Shown here: piece by piece, positions 51,838-60,319 of the stretch
Layout: every line of letters begins with the position of its first letter
Numbering within the stretch: the stretch's first letter is position 1
DNA from: Christiangramia fulva
Lineage (GTDB): Bacteria > Bacteroidota > Bacteroidia > Flavobacteriales > Flavobacteriaceae
Length of the DNA stretch: 64,000 nt
Direction: 5' to 3'
Assembly: GCF_003024155.1 (NCBI RefSeq)
Contig: NZ_CP028136.1
Coordinates: 1,302,001 to 1,366,000, forward strand
The notes under the pieces: generated by a model
Told to the model about the DNA's origin: nothing
Database searches by the model: none
What the model saw: the letters and a program-made list of their open reading frames with translations, nothing else
Translations under genes and position numbers: made by a program

Positions 51838-52830
51838 TCAGGAAATTAATTTAACTGCTTCTTTCGCAAAATAGCTGGCTATGAGGCTTGCCCCGGCTCG
51901 TTTTATTGCCAGTAATTGCTCCATCATCACCGCGTCATGGTCCAGCCAGCCTTTTTGAGCGGCCGCTTTGATCATCGCGTATTCACCGCTTACCTGGTAA
52001 ACAGCTACCGGGATATTCACAACATTCCTGATGTCCCGAACGATGTCCAGGTAACAAAGTCCTGGTTTTACCATTACGATATCGGCGCCTTCCTCAATAT
52101 CCATTAAAGTTTCCTTCACCGCTTCCTCGCGGTTTGCGGGATCCATCTGGTAGCTTTTTTTGTCTTTAGGAATATCTTTGGCATCCACGGGAGCAGAGTC
52201 TAAAGCATCACGAAACGGACCGTAAAATGCAGAAGCATATTTGGCACTATAGCTCATAATGCCTGTTTCATAAAATCCTTCGTCTTCCAAAAGGCTGCGC
52301 ATCTCGAAAATACGACCATCCATCATATCGCTGGGCGCGACGAAATCGGCTCCGGCTTTGGCATGAGAAAGTGCCATTTCTGAAAGTACGGCGGTGGTAT
52401 CGTCGTTCAAAACTTTTCCTGCATCGATAATTCCGTCATGGCCATAAATCGAATACGGGTCGAGCGCGACATCGGTCATTACCAGCATTTCAGGCTCGGC
52501 TTCCTTTACCGCTTTAATCGCTCGCTGCATCAATCCATCGGGATTTAAAGCTTCTTTTCCGGCATTGTCTTTCAGGTTTTCCGGAACTTTTACGAATAAC
52601 AGCACAGATTTGAGACCTAAACTCCAGAGTTCTTTGACTTCCTTTTTCAGAAGGTCCAGGCTTAACCTGTAATATCCCGGCATGGAACTGATCTCTTCTT
52701 TAATATTTTTCCCTTCCACCACAAAAAGCGGTACAATAAAATCATTAGGAGAAATTATAGTTTCCCGCACGATGGAGCGGATGGAGTCGTTAGTTCGGAG
52801 TCGTCTGTTTCTTCTTATTATCATAGTCAT
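51838..52830 (-). CDS. hemB: Porphobilinogen synthase (delta-aminolevulinate dehydratase)
   Basis: A 330-residue TIM-barrel enzyme joining two 5-aminolevulinates. The Schiff-base lysines are in MSYSAKYASAFYGPF and VMVKPGLCYLD. The metal segment reads DVALDPYSIYGHDG, with Ala and Asp where zinc enzymes have Cys, so this is the Mg-dependent type. It is the last gene of the hem operon; an inverted repeat of the four-helix-bundle element ends 2 nt before its start codon at 52830 (an ATG at 52824 is an alternative). Confidence 0.95.
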   Translation of the reverse strand: MTMIIRRNRRLRTNDSIRSIVRETIISPNDFIVPLFVVEGKNIKEEISSMPGYYRLSLDLLKKEVKELWSLGLKSVLLFVKVPENLKDNAGKEALNPDGLMQRAIKAVKEAEPEMLVMTDVALDPYSIYGHDGIIDAGKVLNDDTTAVLSEMALSHAKAGADFVAPSDMMDGRIFEMRSLLEDEGFYETGIMSYSAKYASAFYGPFRDALDSAPVDAKDIPKDKKSYQMDPANREEAVKETLMDIEEGADIVMVKPGLCYLDIVRDIRNVVNIPVAVYQVSGEYAMIKAAAQKGWLDHDAVMMEQLLAIKRAGASLIASYFAKEAVKLIS

Positions 52831-52831
52831 A

Positions 52832-53236
52832 AGTTTTAAGTAATAAGCTTTAGGCCTTTTTTATTTCAGTTTTTACTTTCTGAATAAGGCTAAAAAACAT
52901 CTTTTTAATTTCGGATATATCCGAAAGCAAACTTTCAGAAGTGTTATTATCTATAAATTTAAGATCCCGAGAAACTTCGATCAGGTATTCCATTTCGAAA
53001 GCAGAACCACTGGAAATATGTAAAAAATGATGAAATTCTTTTTGGGATTGTCTTCCACAGCCTTCAGCAATATTCGTTGGTATCGATAAAGCAGCTCGGT
53101 CGATTTGTGAAATCAGATTAAATTTTTCTTCTGAAGGAAAATGTTTAGAAACCTGATAAATCTCCAGCACTAACGAATGTGACTTTTGCCAAACCTTATA
53201 ATTTTTATAATCTGTCATGGCTTATTGCTTAAAACT
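52832..53236 (-). mobile_element. Inverted-repeat element carrying a four-helix-bundle gene, inside the hem operon
   Basis: AGTTTTAAGTAATAAGC (52832-52848) and GCTTATTGCTTAAAACT (53220-53236) are inverted repeats matching at 16 of 17 positions. The four-helix-bundle gene (52850-53218) fills the space between them, with 1 bp to spare at each end. The outer flank by hemF has degenerate 7-8 bp repeats based on AAAACT. It lies 12 nt after the hemF stop and 1 nt before hemB. Confidence 0.65.
52850..53218 (-). CDS. Four-helix-bundle protein (S23/IVS-type)
   Basis: A 122-residue helical protein. The signature QIDRAALSIPTNIAEGCGR followed by KEFHHFLHISSGSAFEMEYL aligns with the protein at 46142 (shared pattern Q-x-x-K/R-x-A-x-SI-x-x-NI-x-E), but from a different branch of the family. 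It is co-oriented with hemF and hemB and fills the space between inverted repeats. Its cellular role is unknown. Confidence 0.87.
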   Translation of the reverse strand: MTDYKNYKVWQKSHSLVLEIYQVSKHFPSEEKFNLISQIDRAALSIPTNIAEGCGRQSQKEFHHFLHISSGSAFEMEYLIEVSRDLKFIDNNTSESLLSDISEIKKMFFSLIQKVKTEIKKA

Positions 53237-53248
53237 GAAAACTTAAAG

Positions 53249-54154
53249 CTAAGAAACCCATTTTCGGGGTTCTTTGAGCACATTCAATAGTTTTTCTTCT
53301 TCACTTCCTGGCTCTGGATGATGATCATATTTCCACTGCACATGCGGCGGAAGGCTCATCAAAATACTTTCAATACGGCCATTGGTCTTTAAGCCGAATA
53401 AAGTTCCCTTATCATGTACCAGGTTGAATTCTACATAACGTCCGCGGCGAATTTCCTGCCACTCTCTTTGAGCTTCGGTAAAATCCAGATCTTTTCTTTT
53501 TTCAACAATTGGGACAAAAGCTTCAAGAAACGAGTCTCCAACTTCAGTAACAAAATTAAACCAGTCTTCTATAGTTCTCTTTTCGTCTGGTTTCAGATAG
53601 TCAAAAAACAAGCCGCCTATACCTCGGGCTTCATCGCGATGATGATTCCAGAAATATTCATCGCATTTTTTCTTGTACTGAGTATAAAATTCAGGATCAT
53701 GCTTGTCGCAGACTTTTTTTGAAACCTTATGAAAATGTTCTGCGTCTTCCTCGAAAAGATAGTAAGGCGTGAGATCCTGACCGCCACCAAACCACTGGTC
53801 CACTACATTACCTTCTTTGTCATACATCTCAAAATAGCGCCAGTTTGCATGAACCGTTGGGACCATGGGGTTCTTCGGATGGATCACCAGGCTGAGTCCG
53901 CAGGCGAAAAAATCAACATCTCCTACCTTGAAATATCGCTGCATGGCCGGCGCAAGCGGACCATATACGGCTGATATATTTACTCCTCCTTTTTCAAACA
54001 CCGCGCCGTCTTCAATTACTCGGGTGCGACCCCCGCCACCTTCCTCGCGTTCCCAGAGATCTTCATGAAATTTTGCTTTTCCGTCGATCTCTTCCAGTTT
54101 TGAAGTGATTCGATCCTGTAGATCTTCGATATATTTCTGAAAACGTTCTCTCAT
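53249..54154 (-). CDS. hemF: Oxygen-dependent coproporphyrinogen III oxidase
   Basis: A 301-residue aerobic enzyme that decarboxylates coproporphyrinogen III to protoporphyrinogen IX. Motifs include HANWRYFEMYD, WFGGGQDLTPYY and GRYVEFNLVHDKGT. The presence of the oxygen-requiring form fits an aerobic marine life. Its start overlaps the unknown gene's end by 4 bp. It is followed by the element at 52832. Confidence 0.95.
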   Translation of the reverse strand: MRERFQKYIEDLQDRITSKLEEIDGKAKFHEDLWEREEGGGGRTRVIEDGAVFEKGGVNISAVYGPLAPAMQRYFKVGDVDFFACGLSLVIHPKNPMVPTVHANWRYFEMYDKEGNVVDQWFGGGQDLTPYYLFEEDAEHFHKVSKKVCDKHDPEFYTQYKKKCDEYFWNHHRDEARGIGGLFFDYLKPDEKRTIEDWFNFVTEVGDSFLEAFVPIVEKRKDLDFTEAQREWQEIRRGRYVEFNLVHDKGTLFGLKTNGRIESILMSLPPHVQWKYDHHPEPGSEEEKLLNVLKEPRKWVS

Positions 54155-54552
54155 TCTCCTGTCAGATCTTTTGCACGGTTTATTTTCTGAATAAGTCCGA
54201 ATGAAAAAGTTCTGGTCTCTATTTGTGAAAACTCATAAAGCAACAGTGATTTCTGAGCCAGTTTTTGCTGATTTTCCTCTTCATGAAAAGGAGCCGTTTT
54301 AATCAAAAGATCACCCAGTTGTTCATATTGCTGACCTCCGAAATGATTTTCCTGTAGCTGGTTCATCAAATCTTCATCGGAAGAATTCATGATCGCCTCC
54401 AGATCGGTGCCGGCAATTTTCTGAAGCACGTCGCGCACTTTTCTTTCCTGTTCCATTTTCCATAGATCGGGAACAAATTCGATATCCAGAAGGTCGGTCA
54501 GCGCTTCGCTGACTTTCTGCTTTTCTTCGTCGCGAAAACCTTTATTCAGCAT
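54151..54552 (-). CDS. Conserved small protein of unknown function in the hem operon
   Basis: A 133-residue soluble helical protein without Cys, His cluster or signal peptide; acidic, with DLWKMEQERKVRDVLQKIAG near the middle. It is tightly placed, with 6 bp after hemE and a 4-bp overlap with hemF, so it is translated with them. I do not know the family. Possible jobs are a chaperone for, or a bridge between, HemE and HemF, purely on position. Confidence 0.7.
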   Translation of the reverse strand: MLNKGFRDEEKQKVSEALTDLLDIEFVPDLWKMEQERKVRDVLQKIAGTDLEAIMNSSDEDLMNQLQENHFGGQQYEQLGDLLIKTAPFHEEENQQKLAQKSLLLYEFSQIETRTFSFGLIQKINRAKDLTGE

Positions 54553-54558
54553 AATTCT

Positions 54559-55581
54559 CTATTTATATTCTTTTACCGCATCAACAAATGCACGGGCGTG
54601 ATCAACCGGAATATCGGGCAGAATTCCGTGGCCTAAATTCGCGATATAGCGATCTTTTCCAAAAGCGTCGATCATTTGATGCACCATTCTTTTGATTTCG
54701 GAAGGCGGCGAATAAAGCCGGGCAGGATCAAAATTTCCCTGCAAAGTAATTTGCCCACCGCTTAAATATCTTGCATTTCTGGCATCGCAGGTCCAGTCGA
54801 CACCTAATGCTGAAGTGCCACTCTGGGACATGGTTTTCAGCGCGAACCAGCAGCCTTTTCCGTAAGCAATCACCGGGATCTCATCTTTCAGGGCATCTAT
54901 GATCTGCTGCATATATTGCCAGGAAAACTCATGGTAATCCTGCGGTTCCAGAAGTCCGCCCCAGGAATCGAAAAGCTGGATGGCATCCACGCCGGCTTTT
55001 ACTTTTTCCTTTAAATAAGCGATGGTAGTATCGGTGATTTTTCTAAGTAAGATATGTGCGCCTAGCGGATCGGTAAAGCAGAATTTCTTGGCCTTATCGA
55101 AGGTTTTAGAGCCATGTCCCTGCACAAGATAACACAAAATTGTCCACGGTGAGCCGGCAAACCCAATCAGCGGGACCTCATCATTTAGTTCCTGCTTCGT
55201 AAGTTTGATCGCTTCAAATACATAATTGAGTTCTTCGCGAACATCGGGAACAATTACTTTATCAACTTTCTCTTTTGTATCAATTGGATCGGGCACTACA
55301 GGACCGCGGCCGGGCTGCATTTCAATATGGATTTGCATCGCCTGGGGCACCACCAGAATATCGCTGAAAAGGATCGCCGCATCGGTGCCCACCTGTTTGA
55401 TAGGCATTACAGTGATTTCAGTGGCGAGCTCGGGAGTCTGGCAGCGGGTGAAGAAATCATATTTTTCTTTCAGTTTCATGAAATCGGGCAGATATCGTCC
55501 TGCCTGCCGCATCATCCACACCGGAGGCCGTTCCACGCTTTCTCCCCTGAGGGCTTTTAACAGCAAATCGTTTTTGATCAT
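54559..55581 (-). CDS. hemE: Uroporphyrinogen decarboxylase
   Basis: A 340-residue TIM-barrel enzyme read from the ATG at 55581, which overlaps the hemD stop by 4 bp (ATGA); an upstream in-frame start would extend further into hem[18 protein letters not shown] is the N-terminal signature with the two Arg of the active site, and LFSDILV the catalytic Asp. It makes coproporphyrinogen III. Confidence 0.95.
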   Translation of the reverse strand: MIKNDLLLKALRGESVERPPVWMMRQAGRYLPDFMKLKEKYDFFTRCQTPELATEITVMPIKQVGTDAAILFSDILVVPQAMQIHIEMQPGRGPVVPDPIDTKEKVDKVIVPDVREELNYVFEAIKLTKQELNDEVPLIGFAGSPWTILCYLVQGHGSKTFDKAKKFCFTDPLGAHILLRKITDTTIAYLKEKVKAGVDAIQLFDSWGGLLEPQDYHEFSWQYMQQIIDALKDEIPVIAYGKGCWFALKTMSQSGTSALGVDWTCDARNARYLSGGQITLQGNFDPARLYSPPSEIKRMVHQMIDAFGKDRYIANLGHGILPDIPVDHARAFVDAVKEYK

Positions 55582-56249
55582 TCTGAATCTATCTTTTGGC
55601 CGGACTTCCTGAAATAGGAAACGCATTTTGCGATCACATTTTCAATGCCGGGTTGATTGGCAATTTCTATATTTTTTGTGTATTTTTTTGCTTCTGAAGC
55701 GGTTGTCTCACCAATACAGAAGGCAACTCCCTCGATTTCATTTTCTGAAACAAAACTTTGAACACCACTCGGGCTGAAAAACAGAATTCCGTCAAAAGCT
55801 GAATTGAATTTTTTGTGCGCCAAAGAGGTTTTGTAAACTTCGATTTCTTCCAAAGGGATACCGTTTTCCTTCAGAATTTTCGGAAGTTCGTCCCTTCTCC
55901 GATTTCCGCAGAAAAAAGTGAACTGCTCATTTTTATGATTTTCCTTCAGCTTTTCGGCGAGACTTTTCGAATTATCGTCGATTTCGCAAATGCTAAAACC
56001 ATTTTTTTCAAGCAGGGCCGCTGTTTTCTCACCCACGCAAAAACAGTTTTCAATTTTCAAATTCTTCTTCAGAATAGCTTTTACCGCGTTCTTACTGGTG
56101 AAAATTGCATTTTTGATATTCGTTTCCGGAAGCTGAAAATCGAGGAAATCTATAAGGATGGCATTATATTCCACCAGGGCAATATCGGCGTTAAGAAGCA
56201 ATTGCTTCTGGTTTTCGGCCAGTATTTTGGTAGAAAGAATGCGCGGCAT
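55578..56249 (-). CDS. hemD: Uroporphyrinogen III synthase
   Basis: A 223-residue protein. Sequence is weakly conserved in this family; support comes from the two-domain alternating layout, [24 protein letters not shown] and [15 protein letters not shown], and from its place between hemC and hemE. It closes and inverts the hydroxymethylbilane chain. Lower GC and Lys/Asn-rich composition are as expected for a fast-evolving gene. Confidence 0.88.
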   Translation of the reverse strand: MPRILSTKILAENQKQLLLNADIALVEYNAILIDFLDFQLPETNIKNAIFTSKNAVKAILKKNLKIENCFCVGEKTAALLEKNGFSICEIDDNSKSLAEKLKENHKNEQFTFFCGNRRRDELPKILKENGIPLEEIEVYKTSLAHKKFNSAFDGILFFSPSGVQSFVSENEIEGVAFCIGETTASEAKKYTKNIEIANQPGIENVIAKCVSYFRKSGQKIDSE

Positions 56250-56252
56250 GTT

Positions 56253-57167
56253 CTAGTTTTTTAGGATCGATTTGATCTTTTTCATCAGTTCGGCACCGCC
56301 ATTTTGAAGGATTTCTTCGGCGCAGGTTTTTCCCAGATCTTGAAATTGATCGGCCGGCACTATTTTTTCAACCTCGATCTTTTGTTTTCCATCAATGCTG
56401 AAAAGAGCGCCTTTAAAATGAATTTTATCTTCAATAATACGGGCGAGACCGCCAATGGGTGCCGTACATCCACCCTCCAGAACTCTTAAGAATTCCCGTT
56501 CTATATGTACACAAATTTCAGATTCTCTATGATTTAAAGCGGAAAGTGCTTTTCGGCTATATATATCATTTTCCATAGCGACAATAAGCATCGCTCCCTG
56601 TGCCGGTGCAGGAATCATCCAGTTGAGGTCTATAAAATTATCGGGTTTTATTTCGATACGTTCGAGACCGGCAGCAGCGAAAATCGCTCCATTCCAATCA
56701 TTTTCTTCCAGCTTTTTGAGGCGGGTATTTACATTTCCGCGTAGGTCAACAACTTTATGACTGGGATATTTATGAAGCCATTGTGCTTTTCTGCGGAGGC
56801 TGCCGGTGGCGATGGTGCCTTCATTTTCAAGAAAATCAAGGCCTTTATGAATAAGTATATCGGTGGTATTGGCCCTTTTCATCACCGCTCCCTCAACAAT
56901 ATCTCTGGGCAGTAGCGTGGGCACATCTTTCATTGAATGCACTGCGATATCGATCTTTCCCTGGATCATAGCGACATCCAGTGTTTTGGTAAAAATACCG
57001 GTAATGCCCATTTCGTAAAGCGGCTGATCAAGGTTGAGATCGCCTTCAGATTTTACGGGTACGAGTTGGGTTTCATGGCCGGTCTGTTCCAGCGCCTGCT
57101 GCACGGTTTTCGCCTGCCAGAGCGCCAGTTCGCTGTCACGTGTGCCAATGCGGATCACTTTGTTCAT
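56253..57167 (-). CDS. hemC: Hydroxymethylbilane synthase (porphobilinogen deaminase)
   Basis: A 304-residue enzyme joining four porphobilinogens. RIGTRDSELALWQA is the N-terminal motif and the dipyrromethane cofactor cysteine is in LEGGCTAPIGG. Start overlaps the hemA stop by 4 bp, and 3 bp separate it from hemD. Normal length. Confidence 0.96.
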   Translation of the reverse strand: MNKVIRIGTRDSELALWQAKTVQQALEQTGHETQLVPVKSEGDLNLDQPLYEMGITGIFTKTLDVAMIQGKIDIAVHSMKDVPTLLPRDIVEGAVMKRANTTDILIHKGLDFLENEGTIATGSLRRKAQWLHKYPSHKVVDLRGNVNTRLKKLEENDWNGAIFAAAGLERIEIKPDNFIDLNWMIPAPAQGAMLIVAMENDIYSRKALSALNHRESEICVHIEREFLRVLEGGCTAPIGGLARIIEDKIHFKGALFSIDGKQKIEVEKIVPADQFQDLGKTCAEEILQNGGAELMKKIKSILKN

Positions 57168-58420
57168 TTCCGAAATTCTTCAAGCTGAAAAACCTTTTGT
57201 ATGAGTTCCAGGCTTTCATCGGTTGACTCGGAATCTTCTTTTAAATGATTTGCGAAGTGTTTCATGATCTTCTGGATCATGCGATTGGTCACGACTTCTA
57301 CCTGTTCGGTGTCGAAATCGTTTATTTTTTTTCGCTGAAAATCGATCTCGGCGTCTTTCATCGAGCGGAGTTTCTTTTTCAGGGCTTTTATGGTAGGCGC
57401 GAATTTTCTTGTTTCCAGCCAGCTGTTAAATTCACCTTCTACTTCTGCAATGATTTTTTCAGCCTGCGGAATGAATTTCTTGCGCCTTTCAAGGGTCTCA
57501 TCGGTGATCTGTGAAAGATGGTCCAGGTGAACCAGGCTTACATTCTCAAGATCTTTTACATCGTCTGAAACATTCTTTGGAATGGATAGGTCCAGAATGA
57601 GCAATTCTTTTTTCGGATAGATCAGTTCCTTGGAAATGGTAGGGTTCTGAGCTCCGGTGGCAACAATAAGAATATCGGTGTCGCGAATTTCAGCCTGAAG
57701 GTCGGCATATTCCTTTACGATCAGGTTGAATTTCCCGGCGATCTTTTCAGCCTTATCTTTCGTACGGTTGATAAGGGTAATATGACTGTTATCGGTATGT
57801 TTTACAAGGTTATCACAGGTGTTTCGTCCAATTTTTCCGGTGCCAAAAAGAAGGATCTTTTTACTGGAAACCTGGGGAATATTATTCAGAATATATTGTA
57901 CCGAAGCGAAACTTACCGAAGTCGCACCGCTTGATATCTCGGTTTCATTCTTAATGCGCTTACTGGCCTGGATCACGGCATTGATGAGCCTTTCCATAAA
58001 TGCATTTGCCAGCCCCATTTTTTTGGAACGTCCGAATGCTATTTTCAACTGACTGATGATCTCAAAATCGCCAAGGATCTGGCTGTCCAAACCGGTTCCA
58101 ACACGAAAAAGATGTGAAATTGCCTGCTTGTTTTTATAAACATAGGCTACTTTTTCAAATTCCTCAACAGTACCGTGAGTATGTTCGCATAGTAATTTAA
58201 TCAGTTGAAAGGGATGTTGGGCAAAACCATAAATTTCGGTGCGATTGCAGGTAGAGGTCACGATAATAGTATCGATGTTTTCAGCCTGGGCCTGCTCCAG
58301 CAAGCGTTCTTTGGCTTCTTCATCAAGGCTAAAATGACCTCTAATCTCAGCATCAGCCTTTTTATAGCTCAAGCCTATCGAATAGAAATGTTTTCCAGTG
58401 GCGAATTGATATTCTTCCAT
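57164..58420 (-). CDS. hemA: Glutamyl-tRNA reductase
   Basis: A 418-residue enzyme that starts the C5 route to haem. I use the ATG at 58420 (MEEYQFATGKHFYS), since the -7 element at 58445-58452 overlaps the longer in-frame start at 58447. The catalytic Cys is in TSTCNRTEIYG, the NADPH domain has LLFGTGKIGRNTCDNL, and a helical dimerisation tail ends the protein. hemL is not in the window. It is the first gene of the hem operon. Confidence 0.95.
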   Translation of the reverse strand: MEEYQFATGKHFYSIGLSYKKADAEIRGHFSLDEEAKERLLEQAQAENIDTIIVTSTCNRTEIYGFAQHPFQLIKLLCEHTHGTVEEFEKVAYVYKNKQAISHLFRVGTGLDSQILGDFEIISQLKIAFGRSKKMGLANAFMERLINAVIQASKRIKNETEISSGATSVSFASVQYILNNIPQVSSKKILLFGTGKIGRNTCDNLVKHTDNSHITLINRTKDKAEKIAGKFNLIVKEYADLQAEIRDTDILIVATGAQNPTISKELIYPKKELLILDLSIPKNVSDDVKDLENVSLVHLDHLSQITDETLERRKKFIPQAEKIIAEVEGEFNSWLETRKFAPTIKALKKKLRSMKDAEIDFQRKKINDFDTEQVEVVTNRMIQKIMKHFANHLKEDSESTDESLELIQKVFQLEEFRK

Positions 58421-58444
58421 GAATTGATTAAGGAGATTCCGGCG

Positions 58445-58452
58445 CAAAAATA
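58445..58452 (-). promoter_or_regulatory. -7 element (TATTTTTG) of the hem operon
   Basis: Minus-strand TATTTTTG matches TAnnTTTG and ends 24 nt before the ATG at 58420; transcription should begin near 58438. It decides the hemA start. Confidence 0.55.
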
Positions 58453-58503
58453 AGGGAATGTTAAATTAAAAAGTAACGCTTGAAGTACTAAATGTGTCGA
58501 TAT

Positions 58504-58517
58504 ATGATAATTATCAT
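58504..58517. promoter_or_regulatory. Perfect 14-bp palindrome, Fur-like operator candidate
   Basis: ATGATAATTATCAT is a perfect palindrome in the divergent hemA/AraC gap. It looks like a compressed Fur-type box (TGATAAT-x-ATTATCA). It is centred about -51 relative to the predicted AraC transcript and about -72 relative to hemA. Confidence 0.45.
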
Positions 58518-58547
58518 GAAAAAGGATATCAAAATAGGGAAATACTG

Positions 58548-58555
58548 TACTTTTG
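58548..58555 (+). promoter_or_regulatory. -7 element (TACTTTTG) of the AraC-family gene
   Basis: TACTTTTG matches TAnnTTTG. Predicted transcription start is near 58562, at the base of the stem-loop, giving a 56-nt leader. Confidence 0.55.
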
Positions 58556-58562
58556 TAGTAAC

Positions 58563-58585
58563 CAGAGGGCCTTCGGAGGCTTCTG
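58563..58585 (+). promoter_or_regulatory. Stem-loop with UUCG core at the 5' end of the AraC transcript
   Basis: CAGAGG(G)CC pairs with GGCTTCTG around the loop TTCGGA (one bulged G at 58569). Like the hairpin at 9311, it starts at the predicted transcription start and contains CTTCGG. Confidence 0.45.
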
Positions 58586-58617
58586 TTTAGATTCATTCTA
58601 AATAAACTCAGTCGGAG

Positions 58618-59511
58618 ATGAACGAAAACCCGGAAAAAAATAACGCTGTAAGTATTTCAGAAGAGATAAAAATAGAAGAGGGTTTCTATCTTTTGAAATT
58701 CCAGAATGACACCAAGGACAATAAGTTGATGTCCAGGGATATAGACAATAGTTTTATCCAGTTTCATTTTAATGTGAAGGGGTATAGCAAGTTTCTGTTT
58801 AATAAAAGTTCTTATGAACTTCCGTTGCCTGAAGAGAATTCACTTCTGCTCTATAATCCTCAGCAAAATTTGCCTTTAAACGTGATGCTTTCCGGAGAAT
58901 CCTGGCTGATTTCCCTGGTGATCTCTATCAAGAAGTTTCATTCATTGTTTTCCCAGGAGGCCAATTACATAACTTTCTTAAGCGCAGATAATAAGGATAA
59001 AAAATATTATAAAGATGCGGCGGTATCACCATCTATGGCTGTAGTCCTGAACCAGCTTATGAATTTTAGCCTAACTCCCAGTATTAAAAATCTTTATTTC
59101 AGGGCAAAAGCCTTAGAACTTCTGAGCCTGTATTTCAATAAAGCCGAAAATCCCGATCTTGAACAATGCCCTTTTCTGAGCGATGAGGAAAACATCAAAA
59201 AAATAAGACGAGCCAAGGATATTATTATTTCTAGAATGGCCGAGCCTCCTTCGCTGCAGGAACTTTCCAATGAAATAGGCCTGAGCCTCAAAAAACTAAA
59301 AGACGGTTTTAAACAAATTTATGGCGATTCCGTATACAGTTTTTTATTTGATTATAAAATGGAATATGCGCGCAAGCTCCTTGAAACCGGGGAATACAAT
59401 GTCAACGAGGTCGGCTTGAAAATTGGCTACAGTACAGCGAGCCATTTTATTGCCGGTTTTAAAAAGAAGTTCGGAACCACGCCAAAGAAATATATACTTT
59501 CCGTAAATTAA
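58618..59511 (+). CDS. AraC-family transcriptional regulator
   Basis: A 297-residue regulator. The C-terminal ~95 residues form the double helix-turn-helix (SLQELSNEIGLSLKKLKDGF, then VNEVGLKIGYSTASHFIAGF then KKKFGTTPKKY). The first ~190 residues resemble no cupin I can name; they begin with a charged stretch. It diverges from the hem operon and leads a unit with ThuA and, further on, ferrochelatase. A role in iron or haem control is inferred from position and from the palindrome between the promoters. Confidence 0.87.
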   Translation: MNENPEKNNAVSISEEIKIEEGFYLLKFQNDTKDNKLMSRDIDNSFIQFHFNVKGYSKFLFNKSSYELPLPEENSLLLYNPQQNLPLNVMLSGESWLISLVISIKKFHSLFSQEANYITFLSADNKDKKYYKDAAVSPSMAVVLNQLMNFSLTPSIKNLYFRAKALELLSLYFNKAENPDLEQCPFLSDEENIKKIRRAKDIIISRMAEPPSLQELSNEIGLSLKKLKDGFKQIYGDSVYSFLFDYKMEYARKLLETGEYNVNEVGLKIGYSTASHFIAGFKKKFGTTPKKYILSVN

Positions 59512-59516
59512 ACCTT

Positions 59517-60248
59517 ATGAAATATTTTTTATTCTTTTTTCTTGCTTTATGCTCCGGATTTTTCGTGTCTGCCCAACAGCAGGTTTTGGTATTCCATGAA
59601 ACCCAGGGCTGGCATCATAAATCGATTCCTGATGGGGTAAAAGCGATTAAGGAATTGGGGCAGAATAATGACTTTCAGGTCACCGATTCTGATGATTCAC
59701 AAATTTTCCTTTCCGAAGATCTTTCCAATTACGACCTTATCATTTTTCTGAATACCACCGGTGATGTTTTTAATGAAAAGGAGCAGCTGGCTTTTCGGAA
59801 TTATATCGAAAATGGAGGAAATTACCTCGGAATCCATTCCGCTTCAGATACCGAATATGACTGGCCTTTCTACGGAAAACTGGTGGGTGCTTATTTTAAA
59901 AGCCATCCCGCGATAACTTCAGCAAAAATTAAGGTTAAAGATCCTTCCAATGAAATGGTTTCCCATTTACCGCCGGTGTGGGAACGCACCGATGAATGGT
60001 ATAATTTCAATGATATTCAGGATGATATCAATGTGCTTTTAGAACTTGAGGAGTCTACTTACGAAGGAGGCGAAAATGGCGATTTTCACCCTATTGCCTG
60101 GTATAAAGCCACCGGAAACGGCGGAGTTTCGATTTACACGGCTGGCGGGCACACCAGCGAATCGTATACCGAACCTCTTTTCAGGGAACATTTACTTAGG
60201 AGTATACAGTTTGCCCTGGAGAAAGGAAATAATTCTATTAAGCAATAG
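59517..60248 (+). CDS. Secreted ThuA-domain protein
   Basis: A 243-residue protein with a signal peptide (FFLFFFLALCSGFFVSAQ-like region) and a glutamine-amidotransferase-like ThuA fold: VLVFHETQGWHHKS at the start, GGNYLGIHSASDTEYDWPFY in the middle, and TAGGHTSESY near the end. ThuA proteins act in sugar, especially trehalose, use; the mechanism is unclear. It lies 5 bp after the AraC gene, so they are co-transcribed. Confidence 0.88.
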   Translation: MKYFLFFFLALCSGFFVSAQQQVLVFHETQGWHHKSIPDGVKAIKELGQNNDFQVTDSDDSQIFLSEDLSNYDLIIFLNTTGDVFNEKEQLAFRNYIENGGNYLGIHSASDTEYDWPFYGKLVGAYFKSHPAITSAKIKVKDPSNEMVSHLPPVWERTDEWYNFNDIQDDINVLLELEESTYEGGENGDFHPIAWYKATGNGGVSIYTAGGHTSESYTEPLFREHLLRSIQFALEKGNNSIKQ

Positions 60249-60271
60249 AAAACTATGATTCTGTTCCCTGG

Positions 60272-60300
60272 TTTGGGGAAGATTTATAGCCTTATTTTTG
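60272..60300 (+). promoter_or_regulatory. Promoter of hemH (TTTG-N17-TATTTTTG)
   Basis: TTTG at 60272-60275, 17 bp, TATTTTTG at 60293-60300: both Bacteroidota elements are present. Predicted transcription start near 60307, 13 nt before the ATG. Confidence 0.65.
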
Positions 60301-60319
60301 TATTCGAAAAAGAAAAATT

